Source: Holothuria scabra
Taxonomy: Eukaryota > Echinodermata > Holothuroidea > Aspidochirotida > Holothuriidae
Length of the DNA: 64,000 bases
Direction: 5' to 3'
Assembly: GCA_037179385.1 (NCBI GenBank)
Contig: CM074195.1
Location: 31,762,222-31,826,221 of the forward strand
The position numbers and the translations under genes are program-made. Positions 35,193-47,705 of the stretch are shown here, in pieces. The notes under the pieces were generated by a model. That model did not search any database, was not told where the DNA came from, and saw only the letters and a list, made by a program, of their open reading frames with translations. Position 1 is the first letter of the stretch; every line of letters begins with the position of its first letter.

Positions 35193-35640
35193 AAGTATTC
35201 TTTACATTTGCTACTGTAACTGTGGCTAAGTGTACTAACTTTAAAAGGTCTTGAAATATCTTCGTTCTAATAAGCTGCGTTGGACAAAAATGTGATCGTG
35301 GTACGACCACATGGAAAAAGAATATCTTCAACCGCATGCAACTTAAGGGACAACGAGTCGAGAGGCCCTCGCGAAGTTGCCGTTGATGACGATGAATACG
35401 ACTGCAAACATTACAATCGAATAGGATATATAATTACATTATGAGTTCAAAAGGGGCTTGAGTCTTAAGAACTTCAATTTTGATGACAAAGGACATTATG
35501 GATGCGATGTGGATGTTGAACAATATGAAAAAGGCGCAAATTTGTATTGGTTGAGAGGACCAGGATTCAATTAAAGCTTCGAGAAGATTAAATGCGTGAG
35601 TCGGACAGATAAATGAAATGAAGAATGTGAAAAACGTTTG
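35193..35640 (+). pseudogene. Decayed tail and 3' UTR of gene 2
   Basis: After the TGA, the other frame retains transmembrane-like text (VKVFFTFATVTVAKC) and then breaks again. Nucleotide similarity to the cytoplasmic tail of genes 3 and 4 persists to about 35400 ('gttgatgacgatgaatacg'), but the YQTL end is lost. The 'cagataaatgaaatgaag' block shared with gene 4 lies near 35608. Confidence 0.65.
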
Positions 35641-35859
35641 CTAGTTTAAGTGACCATTAGTTTTATCTAGATGAATGATTACTTGCCTTTATACAGTATA
35701 TCCAGGATGTTTCATTTTGATGAAAAAAAGTACTTAGACTAATTTCTTTGAAAATTTATGTAGCAACACTGAGATGGAGATTTTTGTACATTTTAATGAC
35801 TTCCTAAATTTCTTTCCTCTTGAAACACTCAGTAACTACATTTTATGCTGTTACTGGCG

Positions 35860-36060
35860 CTATTTTTGGTTTCGATGGTAAGAGCAACCTACGCATACAT
35901 AAAGGCGTGTGTGCGTACTTGTGGGTGGGTGTATGTGTGTATGTATATACGTACGTGTTTATTAACACGATATCGTGAGATAGGAATGACTGACATATTT
36001 TCAAACTTTGTACATAGATGTCTGATACATTTGGGAAGTAGACCGCGTTAATTTGTGACG
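35860..36060 (+). repeat. TG-rich head module with partial GGTCA monomer
   Basis: It reads 'acctacgcatacataaag', then a run of TG/GT-rich words, then 'aacacgatatcgtgagatag'. This is the start of the same element type as at 24860 and 32385, cut short before the GGTCA core. Confidence 0.65.
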
Positions 36061-36092
36061 GTTATTACACAATCTTCACACCCTGAGCTTTT

Positions 36093-36417
36093 CCCAGCCA
36101 ACATGCCCAGCTGGGTACCAACTGGGTTTCAGCTGGGCTACTTGGTGGGCCCCAGCTGGGACTCATTCGTGTTTGTCAGGTGTTCCCACGTGGGACTCAA
36201 CTGGGCTATCCTTTCCCAGCTGAAGCCCAGCTGAAGCCCAGTTAGGCTTCAGTTATTGAAGCGGGGCCAGCTGGGCTTCATCTGGGCATCAGCTGGGAAA
36301 GGCTAGCCCAGCTGGGCCCACGTGGGAACACCTGACAAACACGAATGGGTCCCAGCTAGGGCCCACTAAGTAGCCCAGCTGAAGCCCAGTTGGTCCCAGC
36401 TGGGCATGTTGGCTGGG
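36093..36417. mobile_element. 325-bp palindrome rich in CAGCTG
   Basis: The sequence is a long imperfect inverted repeat centred near 36255. It starts 'cccagccaacatgcccag' and ends with the reverse complement. Arms also share 'gtgtttgtcaggtgttccc'. By eye it contains ten CAGCTG and two CACGTG hexamers. It is probably a foldback MITE and could form a strong hairpin. No target duplication was evident. Confidence 0.85.
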
Positions 36418-36444
36418 TTGTTGTGAAATGCATTCTGGGGGACC

Positions 36445-37775
36445 ATACTGCACTGTTAAAAATTTCTGTAAATTTACAGACTCTCTTAAACTTAAACTTT
36501 TTGTATTTTACTTTTAATAGAGATTTTCTGTATTTTTACAGACACTTTGTATTCCTACAATAAAAAAAGGTTGTTTAACATGTATTTTCTGTTTATTTGA
36601 AAAACCATTTCTGTATGCTTTTTTAACCAAATTTTACTGCTTTCTAAAAATTTTCTGGAAAGTTACAGAAATTTTAACAGTATTTTGTAATTTTCTGATT
36701 TCACATATATATACTGTCATTTAACAAACATTCATTTTGTTTTTAAGCTGAGAAAGAAACAAAAACAAACCCAAAACAAACAAATAAGAAATAGCCAAAA
36801 AAATTTCAATTTATAACATGCATCGTTCTGCGAAGTTTCAGTTAAAAAAAAACATTTTGGCAAATTTATGACTTACATTTATTATAAAAGCATACTTAGT
36901 TATTACGTTCTTAGTTATAAATATCATACAACTGGTGTTTTGACACACATTTTTAAGTAGGCCCTAAACAGAAATTGTAAGGCCCTAATTTCAGAGCACT
37001 GACAATTGCTATACTGATGTCAACTCATCGCCACAGGCGCTCATGTACTTGATCGGAGCAAATTAAAACGTTTCACAAATTTACTTGAAAGAGTCTGTAA
37101 ATTTACCACTTTATGACGTAAATCTCATTTTGCATAAATGGGTGGAGCTTATTTTGTAGGCGTTTTCCTAACAAAATAATTGCTGTTGCTTTGAATAATA
37201 TTTTCTTTGGCGTTTTTTAATCAGGATGTGATAAACTTATTGTTTACCTTGTCTGAAAATGTTTGCAACCAATGTATTTGCATTCTTTGTCATATTTATT
37301 TTAAAAATAATTATTATATCGTACAAAAAATTTGCCTTTCCAATTACAAAGTTCCTAGAGATAGCAGTCTACTTGAAAACAATATGACAACAAAGCATCC
37401 TCAATGTGTCTTGATTGAAAACAACTTCGCAACGACACATTACGTTGATATGCAAATACCTGATCTACGTAATGGTGAAATGTATGTAACGTAATAACAT
37501 GTGAAAGGTAAAAGAGTAATATTATAATAAATATTAAAACGTCGGGAATACAGTAGGCTGTAGATTCACATAAAATTAAGGTTAACAAAACAGAACAATT
37601 CTGTACAGTAGACTTTTGTAAACTAATTTACATGCAAAAACTGTAAAGAAAAAACAAACCCTTAATGTTTTTTCATAAGCGTTTGTTTTTTCTTGATTAC
37701 AGTCTGGCTGTAAAAAAAACATTATTTGGTTGGAAAAAAATTTGCCAGAAAAATTTTTGAACAGCGTGGAGCTAG
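36445..37775. mobile_element. TA-rich non-autonomous element with 'ctgttaaaaatttctg' ends
   Basis: The left end 'ctgttaaaaatttctgtaaa' pairs imperfectly with the right end, whose reverse complement is 'ctgttcaaaaatttttctgg'. Repeated 'ttttctgta' and 'tacagaaat' words fill both subterminal regions. The centre has short frames (for example 37207-37494) with no family resemblance. The exact boundaries and target duplication are uncertain. From 37776 to 38685 nothing was recognised. Confidence 0.5.
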
Positions 37776-38689
37776 CCTAAGCAGAGCAAAAATGGTCACA
37801 CTTGTCAATAATTTTTTTTTCATAGAAGTTCGTAATTGAGTATTTTTTTTTTCAATTTAAGAAAAATAGTTGAATAATCAAAAGAAACTGGTTTTAGTAG
37901 ACAGCAAATGTCTTGGAGTGACCATTGACTAGAATCTCTGTTGTAAGCATTTCGAGAAAACTGATCGAGTTGGAGCTCAAGTGCGATGTTTCAAACTACA
38001 CATTTCCCATCTTTAAGGTGAGATTATGTTGAAATGTTATTTGAAAGAGAGTGAGAACAAAACATATTTCCAAAATTCACTGGTACTTTTCCTGTTATCA
38101 TTCTACATTCGCTAAAATGTTAAATATGAGACATATGGTAGTAATTGTTTTGTTTATCTATACATAATATTGTACATACTATCGCATCACTTATATACCA
38201 ATGTGTAGGCCTTTGACAAATGACACTTTGTTGGATCTTGTGTTCTACAATCTTCATTGCGTTTTCAAGACAGCTGTCTGATTACAGGTGTACTGTGGAC
38301 AGATTCATAGCATAAAGAGAGCAGGTTTGACCGTCTTCAGGAAAATCGGAACAATGTATCAACGATCCTATGTTAGAAATTATATTTTGTGAAAAATGTT
38401 GAGCATTTGGTGCTTTCTGTGCAACTTTGGGCATGATTTCGGTACTACTACAGTAATTTGCAACCATTCGCCAAAGTTTCATGAAGGGTAACCAAGGATT
38501 TCCCCATGATTTGAGGGCCTTTTGGCGGACAATTTTACTTGCAATTGTGTTTCATGTTGCGAAATTATTGTAGTAAATTCCATTTTTACTTGATCGTAAT
38601 TGGAAGTGTACAGAAGAAAAAGCCATTCTTTTACAAATGTACATTGCATTAGCGGCAGAATTCAAAATTGTGTGACGTCATCAGAGCTT

Positions 38690-39015
38690 AATATGTGGCC
38701 CGAGGTTAGCTTCCAAACTAATACTGAAGTACTTGGGGTCACCAGTGGTCAAGCTCTGACAACGTTGTTAAGGTCAAAGGTCATTTTGAGTCACCAGTGG
38801 TCAAACTCTGAAAACCTTGTTGACTCAATAGACCCATATCAAGCTAAGTAACTTGTATTGTTCGTTTTTGGTGGAGGTCAAAATCATCTGGGGTCAACAG
38901 GGATCAAAGTCAGACACCCTTATTAACATATCATCACAGCTTAGGAAACTTGGATTGATTACATATTTTTTTTTGTATATGGATTGTTTTGATGAGAAGA
39001 TGATGAGAAGATGGT
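38690..39015 (+). repeat. GGTCA-type array, left part
   Basis: Monomers lie near 38735 and 38870, with an exact AGGTCAAAGGTCA at 38771-38783. The array ends in 'gatgagaagatggtccctatt' at the hAT insertion and resumes after it at 40601. Confidence 0.8.
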
Positions 39016-40600
39016 CCCTATTCCAGTGGCGTAGCCAGGATGGGATTTTTTGGGGGCCTAGGTAACAAGTGGGGGGGCCTGGTACCTCTGAGGGTCAGGC
39101 ACGGCAAGACTATCTAAGCGGAGCGCCACCATCGGTTGGCGCGGAGCGTACAAGAAAATTTGGGGCTTTCAAACCCCTCCAGATGGCCGGAAACGGCACT
39201 TCCCATGTGTTTTAAGCTGGATGTACCCAGCCTTGAAATACGAATCTCATGTCTGCGATGTCTCAAATAATGAGAATAAAAGATCAATCTGTGAAAAATG
39301 GTAATACATACACTTTTTAGGGACCTCAAAACTGGGCACTTCTGATCTGTGGCCTGGGGGATGAGACTAAAGGGAGCCGGTATCTCCCTTTCCCTTGGGA
39401 AAAATTGTAAACTTCAGAAGCACGTAGATCGCAAATGCGGCAATATTTGAATCTAAGCGGAGCGCCACCATCAGTTGGCGCGGAGCGTACAAGAAAAATT
39501 TGGGCTTTAAAACCCCTCCAGATGGCCGGAAACGGCACTTCCCACGTGTTTTAAACTGGATGTACCCAGCCGCAAATTCGGCAATATTTGAATGGATTTC
39601 AGCTTACCTAAGGCAGTACCTCACCCTTTAACAGGAAAACCAAAAGTAGTTGTGTCCCCCTCTGAGAAACTTTCTTTGCGTTAGATTTCCTAGATGCAAA
39701 ATGGTGCTATGTTTGGCAAAACTTTGAACTGATTATAGGCCTGAGTTTTCGGATTTTCCCTTTTTGGGGAGCATGAAAAAATATAAAAATATTTTTTATT
39801 TTTTGTAGAGATTTTACAAGAGACATACATACTCCCAAATAAACAATGTGCAAAATGGTGCAGTATTTGTTCATCGGTACATTACGTGGTCAAAATTAAA
39901 ATACTACGAATAAATCCCTCAAAATAATTGAACCTCAAAGCAGAAGTATGGATCATGTGGGAAACACATGAAATCCGGACCTTGTGGACATTTTACAAAT
40001 CCCCCGGACGCCAGTGCCAACTACTAAAAAGAAGACTTGTCGAAAAAAATCGTTTTACAGTGGCACTTGTCATGGGCAGGAGTGAGGCACGACATAGGCC
40101 TACTGGTTAAGGATGGAAGGGAAGAATTATCCGAAGGCAGTACCTTACCCTTATCTGCTTACGGCATATTTTGTGTATAATTAAGTATAGGAAGGGTCGT
40201 GGAAGAGTGGTCTCCAGTGTACGATTGCCTTATTTTCAGTAAATCAGTCAGCCATCCGAAAGGGAGAAAGGGTCTTAACCTAACAAAGTCGCATTAAAGT
40301 TTGTCGTCGAGACTTTCGTTTCATCTTCGAAGTGAAATGCAATAAACTACAGTTCAGATCACAAACGGTATCTAATTTAGTGAAAGTAGGCATTTTGAAG
40401 TTATTGCTTGATTTCATACGTGCGGACAAAATGTGTTTTACACACATTCATCCATTTTTTTTTTTTTATAATTTTTACACATTTTTTTATTTTTATTTTT
40501 TTCTATTATTTTATCAGGACGCAAAAAATCTGGGGGGGCCTGAAGAAAATCTGGGGCCCCCCAGGGCCCCCCCCCCCGTGGCTACGCCACTGCCCTACTC
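39016..40600. mobile_element. Complete non-autonomous hAT element in a GGTCA repeat
   Basis: The body 39024-40592 (1569 bp) begins CAGTGGCGTAGCCA and ends with TGGCTACGCCACTG. It is flanked by CCCTATTC (39016-39023) and CCCTACTC (40593-40600), matching at 7 of 8 bases, which is the hAT target size. Inside, a block of about 90 bp ('aagcggagcgccaccatc ... cggaaacggcact') occurs twice, at 39111-39202 and 39453-39545. No transposase was found. The GGTCA monomer continues on the far side exactly where expected ('ccctactctttttgaaggag'). Confidence 0.9.
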
Positions 40601-41000
40601 TTTTTGAAGGAGGTCAAAAGTCATGTGGAGCCACCAGGGGTCAATTGTTTGAAAACATTTTCAACACAATATATCAAGGTAAAAAACTTGGATCAATTTT
40701 GTATTTTTATTTTATATTAAGCCTGTATAAATATCATGTCTGGTATTGGGAATGCAATATGGTGAGAAGGCTGTTCTTGTCGTTTCTAGTGGAGGTCAAA
40801 AGTCACGTGTTGTCACTAGGGGCCAGACTCTGAAAACCTTGTTCATATGATATCTTAAGTAAGTTTGTAAACTTGGATATATTTCACATTTGGTATATAC
40901 TTATGTTAAGGTGGGAAGATAAGTGCCTATTGTTGCTCTTGGGTGTCAAAGGTCATCAGGGGTAACAAAAAACTATTTTTCCGACATGTTTAGTCAGTAG
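40601..41000 (+). repeat. GGTCA-type array, right part
   Basis: Monomers continue near 40610, 40795 and 40950 ('ggaggtcaaaagtca' type) in + orientation. A segment at 41030-41110 ('atatttggaatat', 'atcgtcgaaacctcagtg', 'gcattctgg') weakly resembles the gene 1 upstream region at 6870-6920. From 41110 to 42495 nothing else was recognised. Confidence 0.65.
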
Positions 41001-42497
41001 TTTAGCACATGGCAGACAAAAAGTGGGACATCATGGCAATATTTGGAATATACCGAATATTGATCGTCGAAACCTCAGTGCCTTGTTTGCATTCTGGTTA
41101 TGAGTTTTTATATAATTATTTGGCTGTCCTGGTGTTACTCATTTTTAACAAACTAAAGACAAATCAGATAGGTGGTATCAGATGGATTTCTTCCTCAAAT
41201 AAATATTTCTGTTAATCATGGTATATTCAGCAAATCAAGAAGAGACAATCTCTTTAGTGTGTAAAATGAATGATCAAAGACTTTGGAGGCATTTAATTCT
41301 CTTAGCTCACCACTGCCTTCCCCTTGTTTTACCCTACTCACACTGCCTTCGTTTCTCTAACAATATGGTTACATTAAACATTGCCTTGAGATCCAACTAG
41401 TCGCTGCCCTTTAAGAAAGACTCCGTGTTTTAAAGTTAATAGAAATGTTTATTGCCAAGGACTGGTGAACTGGTGGCAATAAACTAACACCACAGCTATA
41501 CGCAAATAAGGAAATTGTTCAAGACTGCACTTTGTGATACTGTATACACATAAGCCACCTTTTGCCTTGTACTGGAAGTTTCAGAAGGTGTACCCATGTC
41601 AACCATGTAAAGTATATTCGATGAAATAAATTTTTAAAAGCTACTCGATGCGTCCACACTGCATAGGCCTAATTATCAGTTGACAGCACTTGTCAAGGAA
41701 ATATTTAAGACACCCAAAGACATAATCGAGTCCGTAGCGGACTACGTTCATGACGAAGAGTCTATCCTATTGAACATTGGTCCTAAAATAGAGAGGAGGT
41801 GAAACAATTTGACACTTGATAGCAAACTAACTACCAAAAGTTCTGGCAACAGTAGGATTTACTCTTGAGTTTATAAAATCAATTGACCTCGCCACTTTTT
41901 TATTGTGCTCATCTGCTCTTATTATGATTAACTAGTTGTTCCTATCTAAATTAGTGCATTTTTATTGTTGTTGTTGTAATGAATTGGTAACTAATTACTC
42001 CTTCAAATCAATTTGCAGTTATTTAAGAAGCAATTTGTGCAGTAGAGAGTTCAATGGAACTTATGTTACCAACTCAGATAGATATTTAATCTTTGTTTTT
42101 GGCCAAAAACAAGGGCGTTGTCGGCTGGTATTCGTTAAGGGCATAGACTATCATACTGTTGCCCTTTTCTGATCCATTTCTGACACCTTTCAAGATTATT
42201 GAATAAATATGCATGAAAGACACAAACATAAACTAAGGAGATTGTTTTCTACAACTAGTGTGCGCCCTCATTAGGGCATTGCCGAGTTCCCAAAAGGGAG
42301 GATCAAAGGAAACAAACCAACAAAGAATATGTTTCACTCAAACTCCATCAAATTCTTCTCCCAGGACATATTTTCGTTTTGAGAGAGGTTTCAATTTTAT
42401 GAACAATTATTTCAACATCTTTATCGAAATAATATACGACAATATTTGACAAATATTTGTGGAGCTAAGCAATTCCCCGCTTTGCCAACATCGTGTC

Positions 42498-42906
42498 GTC
42501 ATGGTCACGGACTTATATACATGGACACAGCATGTAACGTATACATCTTATCCGTAGATGGTCGCCACCGGCTGAGGCAAAAACTAAGGCGCACCAAGAT
42601 GGCCGCCGTGAACCTATAAATCGTCTGATTTGACGGCGACTCTGAATATTTTAAGCAAAAGTTAAACTTGAATGGGAAACAATATCACATTCCTGCAATG
42701 CGTGAAGTGATTTTGACCTTACCTTGCCATATTTCAAAAATATTTCAACTTTCTTGCAAAATATGGGAAAATACTTGAGCAAGTCCAAACTTTCACACAA
42801 AATCATGGCAGATGGCCATCTTGGTGCGTTTTTTCTCACACGTACGGTAGCGACAATGTACCGTGCAGTATGCTCTGTCCATGTATAGGAAGTCCGTGGT
42901 CATGGT
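42498..42906. mobile_element. hAT-type MITE, copy 2
   Basis: The body 42506-42898 has the same termini as copy 1 at 29747. A perfect 8-bp target duplication, GTCATGGT (42498-42505 and 42899-42906), flanks it. It is 67 bp longer than copy 1, with extra sequence near 42565 and 42650-42690. It contains 'caagatggccgccgtg', a YY1-like word. Confidence 0.92.
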
Positions 42907-43043
42907 TTATCGGATATCACATGGCTTGAGCAAGTCAAATTCGAGTATAGTCCTGGTTTGTCCGTACTAAACTTCATGGATTTGTACTTGTGTTAATGGG
43001 AAGATACGTTGCACAACTGCGATAAAGCAACCTTAACGTCTTG

Positions 43044-44035
43044 GAACTAGTGTGAAAACAATGCAATGCTATTATCTATAAATGCGTTAATCGTGAGCAA
43101 TGTTTTTAGTCAAGTGCAATCCGTCTGAGTGCAATTTGTGATGATATCATTGGTATTTTCTGTTTGACTATTTGACTTTATTTGATTTAATCAGTTATTA
43201 CGGAGTTGCTGTTTGGAGTCAGGAGTATGAGTTGCCATATACTATCAATAGTGTCTTGATAAACACACGTCACAGCTCATACTGGATTTCTTTACTTATT
43301 TCCATTACACTTGGTGAACTTTTTATTTCTTTTTATAAAACTTTAACAAGTAAAAGTGAATTTTAATCTTCCCATTTCACATGCATTGTAGATTTTTGCA
43401 CATTGGAGTAAAATGGATTGTTTTTGTTAATCTTTTAACGACTCAATCCCGCATTTACCAGGACGTTTTAGTATTATTTGACATCATTTCTAATTTTTTG
43501 TTTGTCTTACCCCAACTCTACAGCTATATAAGATATTCGTGTTGGTGCGTCGTAAAATTTCATCTAATTTACAGAGTCATTCTATTTCTTGTCTTGTTAA
43601 TTTTGTTTAAGTGTGAAATGCGGCGCCTTGTCAGGAATTACAGGACTTTACAAGGTCTTGTTTAAACTTCTTGGGTAGAACTTAGCGCTTAATTCATTAA
43701 GCAATTGTATCACTTATACTTTTTTGGGCGTTTGGGTGTATTTGTACAACTGTGAAGTAAGTTTGACAACTGTGGTAACACAGCCTACATTTACGTAGTA
43801 GTACTAGTGTGAAATGAATGCAGTGCTATTATCTGTGTTGTGTGCAATGCGTTTGGTCAAGTGCAATTTGTCTTTCTGCAATGTATGATCATATCGTTTG
43901 TACTTTCCGTTCAACTACCCGTATATGAACGTATTTTATTTTTTCAGTTATTACGGAGTTGCGGTAAGGAGTCAAGAGTTGGAGTTGCGAAGTGCTACCA
44001 ATAAATCTGATGAATTCCCGTCACAGCTGATATAA
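43044..44035 (+). repeat. Local direct duplication of about 240 bp
   Basis: 43044-43290 and 43797-44035 are diverged direct copies ('tagtgtgaaa', 'tcaagtgcaat', 'tcagttattacggagttgc', 'ggagtcaggag') spaced about 750 bp apart. A further segment at 43385-43430 resembles 45215-45260 ('ttgcacattggagtaaa' against 'ttgcaccttggaataaa'). No coding function was recognised. Confidence 0.6.
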
Positions 44036-46735
44036 TTGTTTTCCTCAATTTATTGTGGGTCTTGTACACACGGAACTATAATTAAGCTACGAACAACACA
44101 AAAGGTGACTTGCCGTGGCAATCGCTATAACTAGAGAGTTGTTATACACAACAACGCCATCCGCCTGTAACACTGGACGAGCTTTTTTCTTTTAAAAAAG
44201 TGCTTAAGGTCACAATAGGATTTAGTATGTGAGAGAGGTACCTTTTCTGAGCATTTGGGTGAAATGTGCATTCAAATCCCATGTGCGATTCTCAAACTAT
44301 GAACATATAAAATGTTCACATTTTCAACAAAAAGTGAACATGACATCATATCCCCACATTAGTGCAGTCTTTTGTTTTTCTTTAAACTTTAGAGTCGATT
44401 TCTCCTTAACAATCCCTTATTTTTCCAATGTGATTGCATGAGTGGTATTAGAACTTAACAAACTTTGCATCCCCACAGGGAGGTTCTATTCCTGTGAACC
44501 GCAAGATGAGCACAGCAGTCTAATGAAACAAAGGGACACAAATATTCTTTCTCAATGTGAGGAAGTGATGTAAACTCTCCTCCCCTCAAACTCACTTTGA
44601 AACACAAATCTATTTACTTCATGTTTTAAAATCTCGAAATACTTATCAAATTTCAATGGAACTAGCACCATGCTGTATAGGTTTGGTTCCTCTTTCACAT
44701 CAAAAAATTCAATTTTTGCTTTATGTAGCCGGTCACTAATTACATGTCCCATTGACTTACACACTAAATCATGCTACTCCCGTGTCCCCTAGCTCCGAGT
44801 AGAAGTTTTCAACCAGGACATGCTACCCCTCTGATCAAAGCTCCCAATGCGGGCTTTCGTGACACTTTCAAATTTTTATACCATGACCATTGAAATATTT
44901 AGCTAGAGAGCCTTGAATGATTGGTTTGTGTTTCCCGCCATAAAAGCTACTCAAAAACGTCATTTCACAGAGCGGAGTAATACAATAAAAAATGGCACTA
45001 AAATTGGTCAGATTTCCTGGAATTTTGCACAGTCTGTATTTCAACTCATTTTCTACAAAATTCAAATGCAAAAAGGATCATATTTCATAAGTAACACAGT
45101 CAGAAACAACATCCCATAAATTACTCTGTCAGGAAACATTTTCCCAGGCACGAGTATTGTAAGTTAGTGGTCCGCTACCTTTAACTTCCTCTTTCATTCA
45201 TCTTCCTAATTTTCTTGCATTATAGATTGTTGCACCTTGGAATAAAGTGAATTGTTATTCTCAAATAGATATGTTACTTAACAGAAGTATCAACTGGAAT
45301 GTTTTGTAATATTTGCCGATTCCTTTTTATTCTTAAACGTGCATGCATGCACACTATGAGGGATATGACTTTTATCTCGCGATCTGTGGACGCAACAACC
45401 ACGTGCAACAAATCGTCTTGTACAGATGGACTTTTTCACAAGTTTTTGGTCTTGCGTGACTTATCGCGACCTTCGCCCCACGCGAAAATTGTTGCGAATG
45501 AATGAATGACTGTCTTTAGGTGCGGGCGACTGTGTTCAGTTCCTTTAAGGAATTCCAGATTGTTCAATTTCATCATTTTGGCGTTCAAACGATACGACAA
45601 AGTTGCGTAACTTTACTTTTTTCTAAAAGTCCCCACGACAAAGTTGCGTAACTTTACTTAATGTATGCCTTGTTTCTGAGGTAATTCGTGATCACCTCAA
45701 GGATCCACAAGAAGCTCTTTACATAAAGGCTTTGAGGAGGCTTTTGTCTGACATGATTACTTGGACAATACTTAATGCAACAGAAATCTTCACAAATGTG
45801 TTATTTAGAAGACTAGACAAAGTCGGCGTCCTTATACACTGTTGAGAAATGTGGTTCACCTGGAAGATACCGCACGGGTTTATTAAGGTTTTAACAATCA
45901 CTTGAATGATTACGTAATATGGGGGTGACCCGGGATGGTTGTCACACGGGTTAGTTGTGACACCCGCTCTACCTCGAACGAGAAAGGGGAGGGGGTATTA
46001 TAATCAGCTCGAAATATCAATTTTTCGCAAGTCGAGCATGTTTCTTAACATTAGTAATTGACATTAATTTTTTCATCGAACAATTAGGCTACATATGATT
46101 GCTGGTTGTTTGTAATAAAGGAATGATAAGAGAGGATTAAGGAAGAATAAGTCTTCTCTTGAGAAATATCAATACTTAGAAGTAGGAGATGAATGAGTGC
46201 AGGAAGTAGAAAATCATTCCACAAATTAATCAGCCTAACGCTGAATGTGATACACGAATCTTAGTTTAGGCTACCCCCATTTCTACCCTTGATTTATTCA
46301 AGGGGATGTCTAAACAACACATTCCATTTAGCTAACAGTGTTTTTGTGCAATTCAGGATAGAAAAGGCTGTATCAAAATGGATGTACCACATTTTGGGTA
46401 TCGTTCAAATTCGGTGACCTTTTAACTTCTGGTGAACCCATATTGCACATAATTGCATGTTTACTGTTTTGCTTGGTAGAGTTGATCAAGGCAAACATTT
46501 TGATGGTTCATTCATCAAAACGTAACAATTCTTTCCAGAGTTATTGCTATTTGAGTTTCCCCTACCTCCAAAATATAGTCACTCAGCTGTCGTGCACTAT
46601 CAACATAGAAACCATAGTTCATCCCTAAGAAATCAATGTTAACGTGAAAAATCTTATATTTTACACTTCAAACTACATTCCCATCCCTATTTCATAAATT
46701 GTAGGGGCGATGATAGGTGAGCCCCTCCAGCCCTC
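44036..46735. other. Region with no recognised gene
   Basis: The only repeat noticed is a 25-bp direct repeat, 'gacaaagttgcgtaacttta' and its flanks, near 45597 and 45642. Open frames of 60-70 codons show no family resemblance. Confidence 0.4.
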
Positions 46736-47705
46736 CGACTATTACCCAAACGTTGGTTCCGCATTTCACCTGATCGAAATTGGGTAAAATTTTGCCCAAC
46801 TTAGTTGGTTATGCGTTTTACTCATTATTTGGGCAAAAGAAATTATCCAACCATTTCACCCAACAAATTTGGACCAACAAATGGTTAAAATTTGTACTCA
46901 ATTCATTTGCCTTACAGCTGATCTGTTAGGTGCTTGTTTGTGTTTGAATTCCCATGTAATCACATATAGGCCTACAGTTACGTGATTTGGGCAACAAAAA
47001 AGATGTACCAAAGTAAAGGGCCCTAGAACTTTTACGTTTGCCCTCCAGGAGTGGTACTTTTTCTAATGTCTTCCCAACCCTCTGGCAAGGCGCCGTTGGG
47101 CGAAACCAAATCCGTCCAGGAGTTGGGGGGGGGGGGGACTTTTTACGTGCTAACGGACACGGGCAGACTGACAAAAGGATCACTTCATAAGGTCAGTAAC
47201 GGAAAAACCCAAACCGAATCAACACCCGTACAAACAAAACAAGACCACTAACACTGTCCAGAACGTCAGATTGAATCCCTCGACCAGCGAGGCCATTCCA
47301 GCTCCCCTACGGCTTCTTCGAGACCGTTACCATCAACCAGGAGTGGTACTTTTTCCAAAGTCCTCCCGGCCCTCTGGCAAAGGGCCGTTCGGCCAAACCA
47401 GGAGTGGTGTTTTTTAAGTGCATGGAAACGGACACTATTAAACATAAAGACCCAAAACACCGGGGTGGTTTTCTTTTTTCAAAGTCCCCCGACTCTCTGG
47501 CAAAACACCGGAGTGGTGGCCTCAGTGATAATGCACTTGGTAAAGGAGAGTGAAGTAATAATACCAATCGTGCACTTTGTATTTCTAGTGTCCCATTGAT
47601 TACGTAGTAGTGAAAAGTTTTTTTTCCCACACGACCATTGCCCTTTAAGTAATTAAGTAATTTCGTCCAGATTTTTACTGCTATTCTAGTGCTAGTTTTT
47701 CATCT
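46736..47705. mobile_element. Copy of the ACCCAAC TIR family, truncated
   Basis: This matches the element at 27691-28777 over most of its left and central part ('acgttggttccg', 'tagttggtta', 'cccatgtaatcacat', 'gccctccaggagtggt', 'aatgcacttggt'). It includes a partial internal duplication of the 'ggagtggtactttttc' block at 47049 and 47341. Both 12-bp termini are missing. Its right side is cut at about 47706. Confidence 0.75.

Noticed and set aside
40332..40833. Open frames of 91 and 141 codons near the right end of the hAT element
   Set aside because: They run through T-rich and C-rich low-complexity sequence of a non-autonomous element and show no transposase motif.
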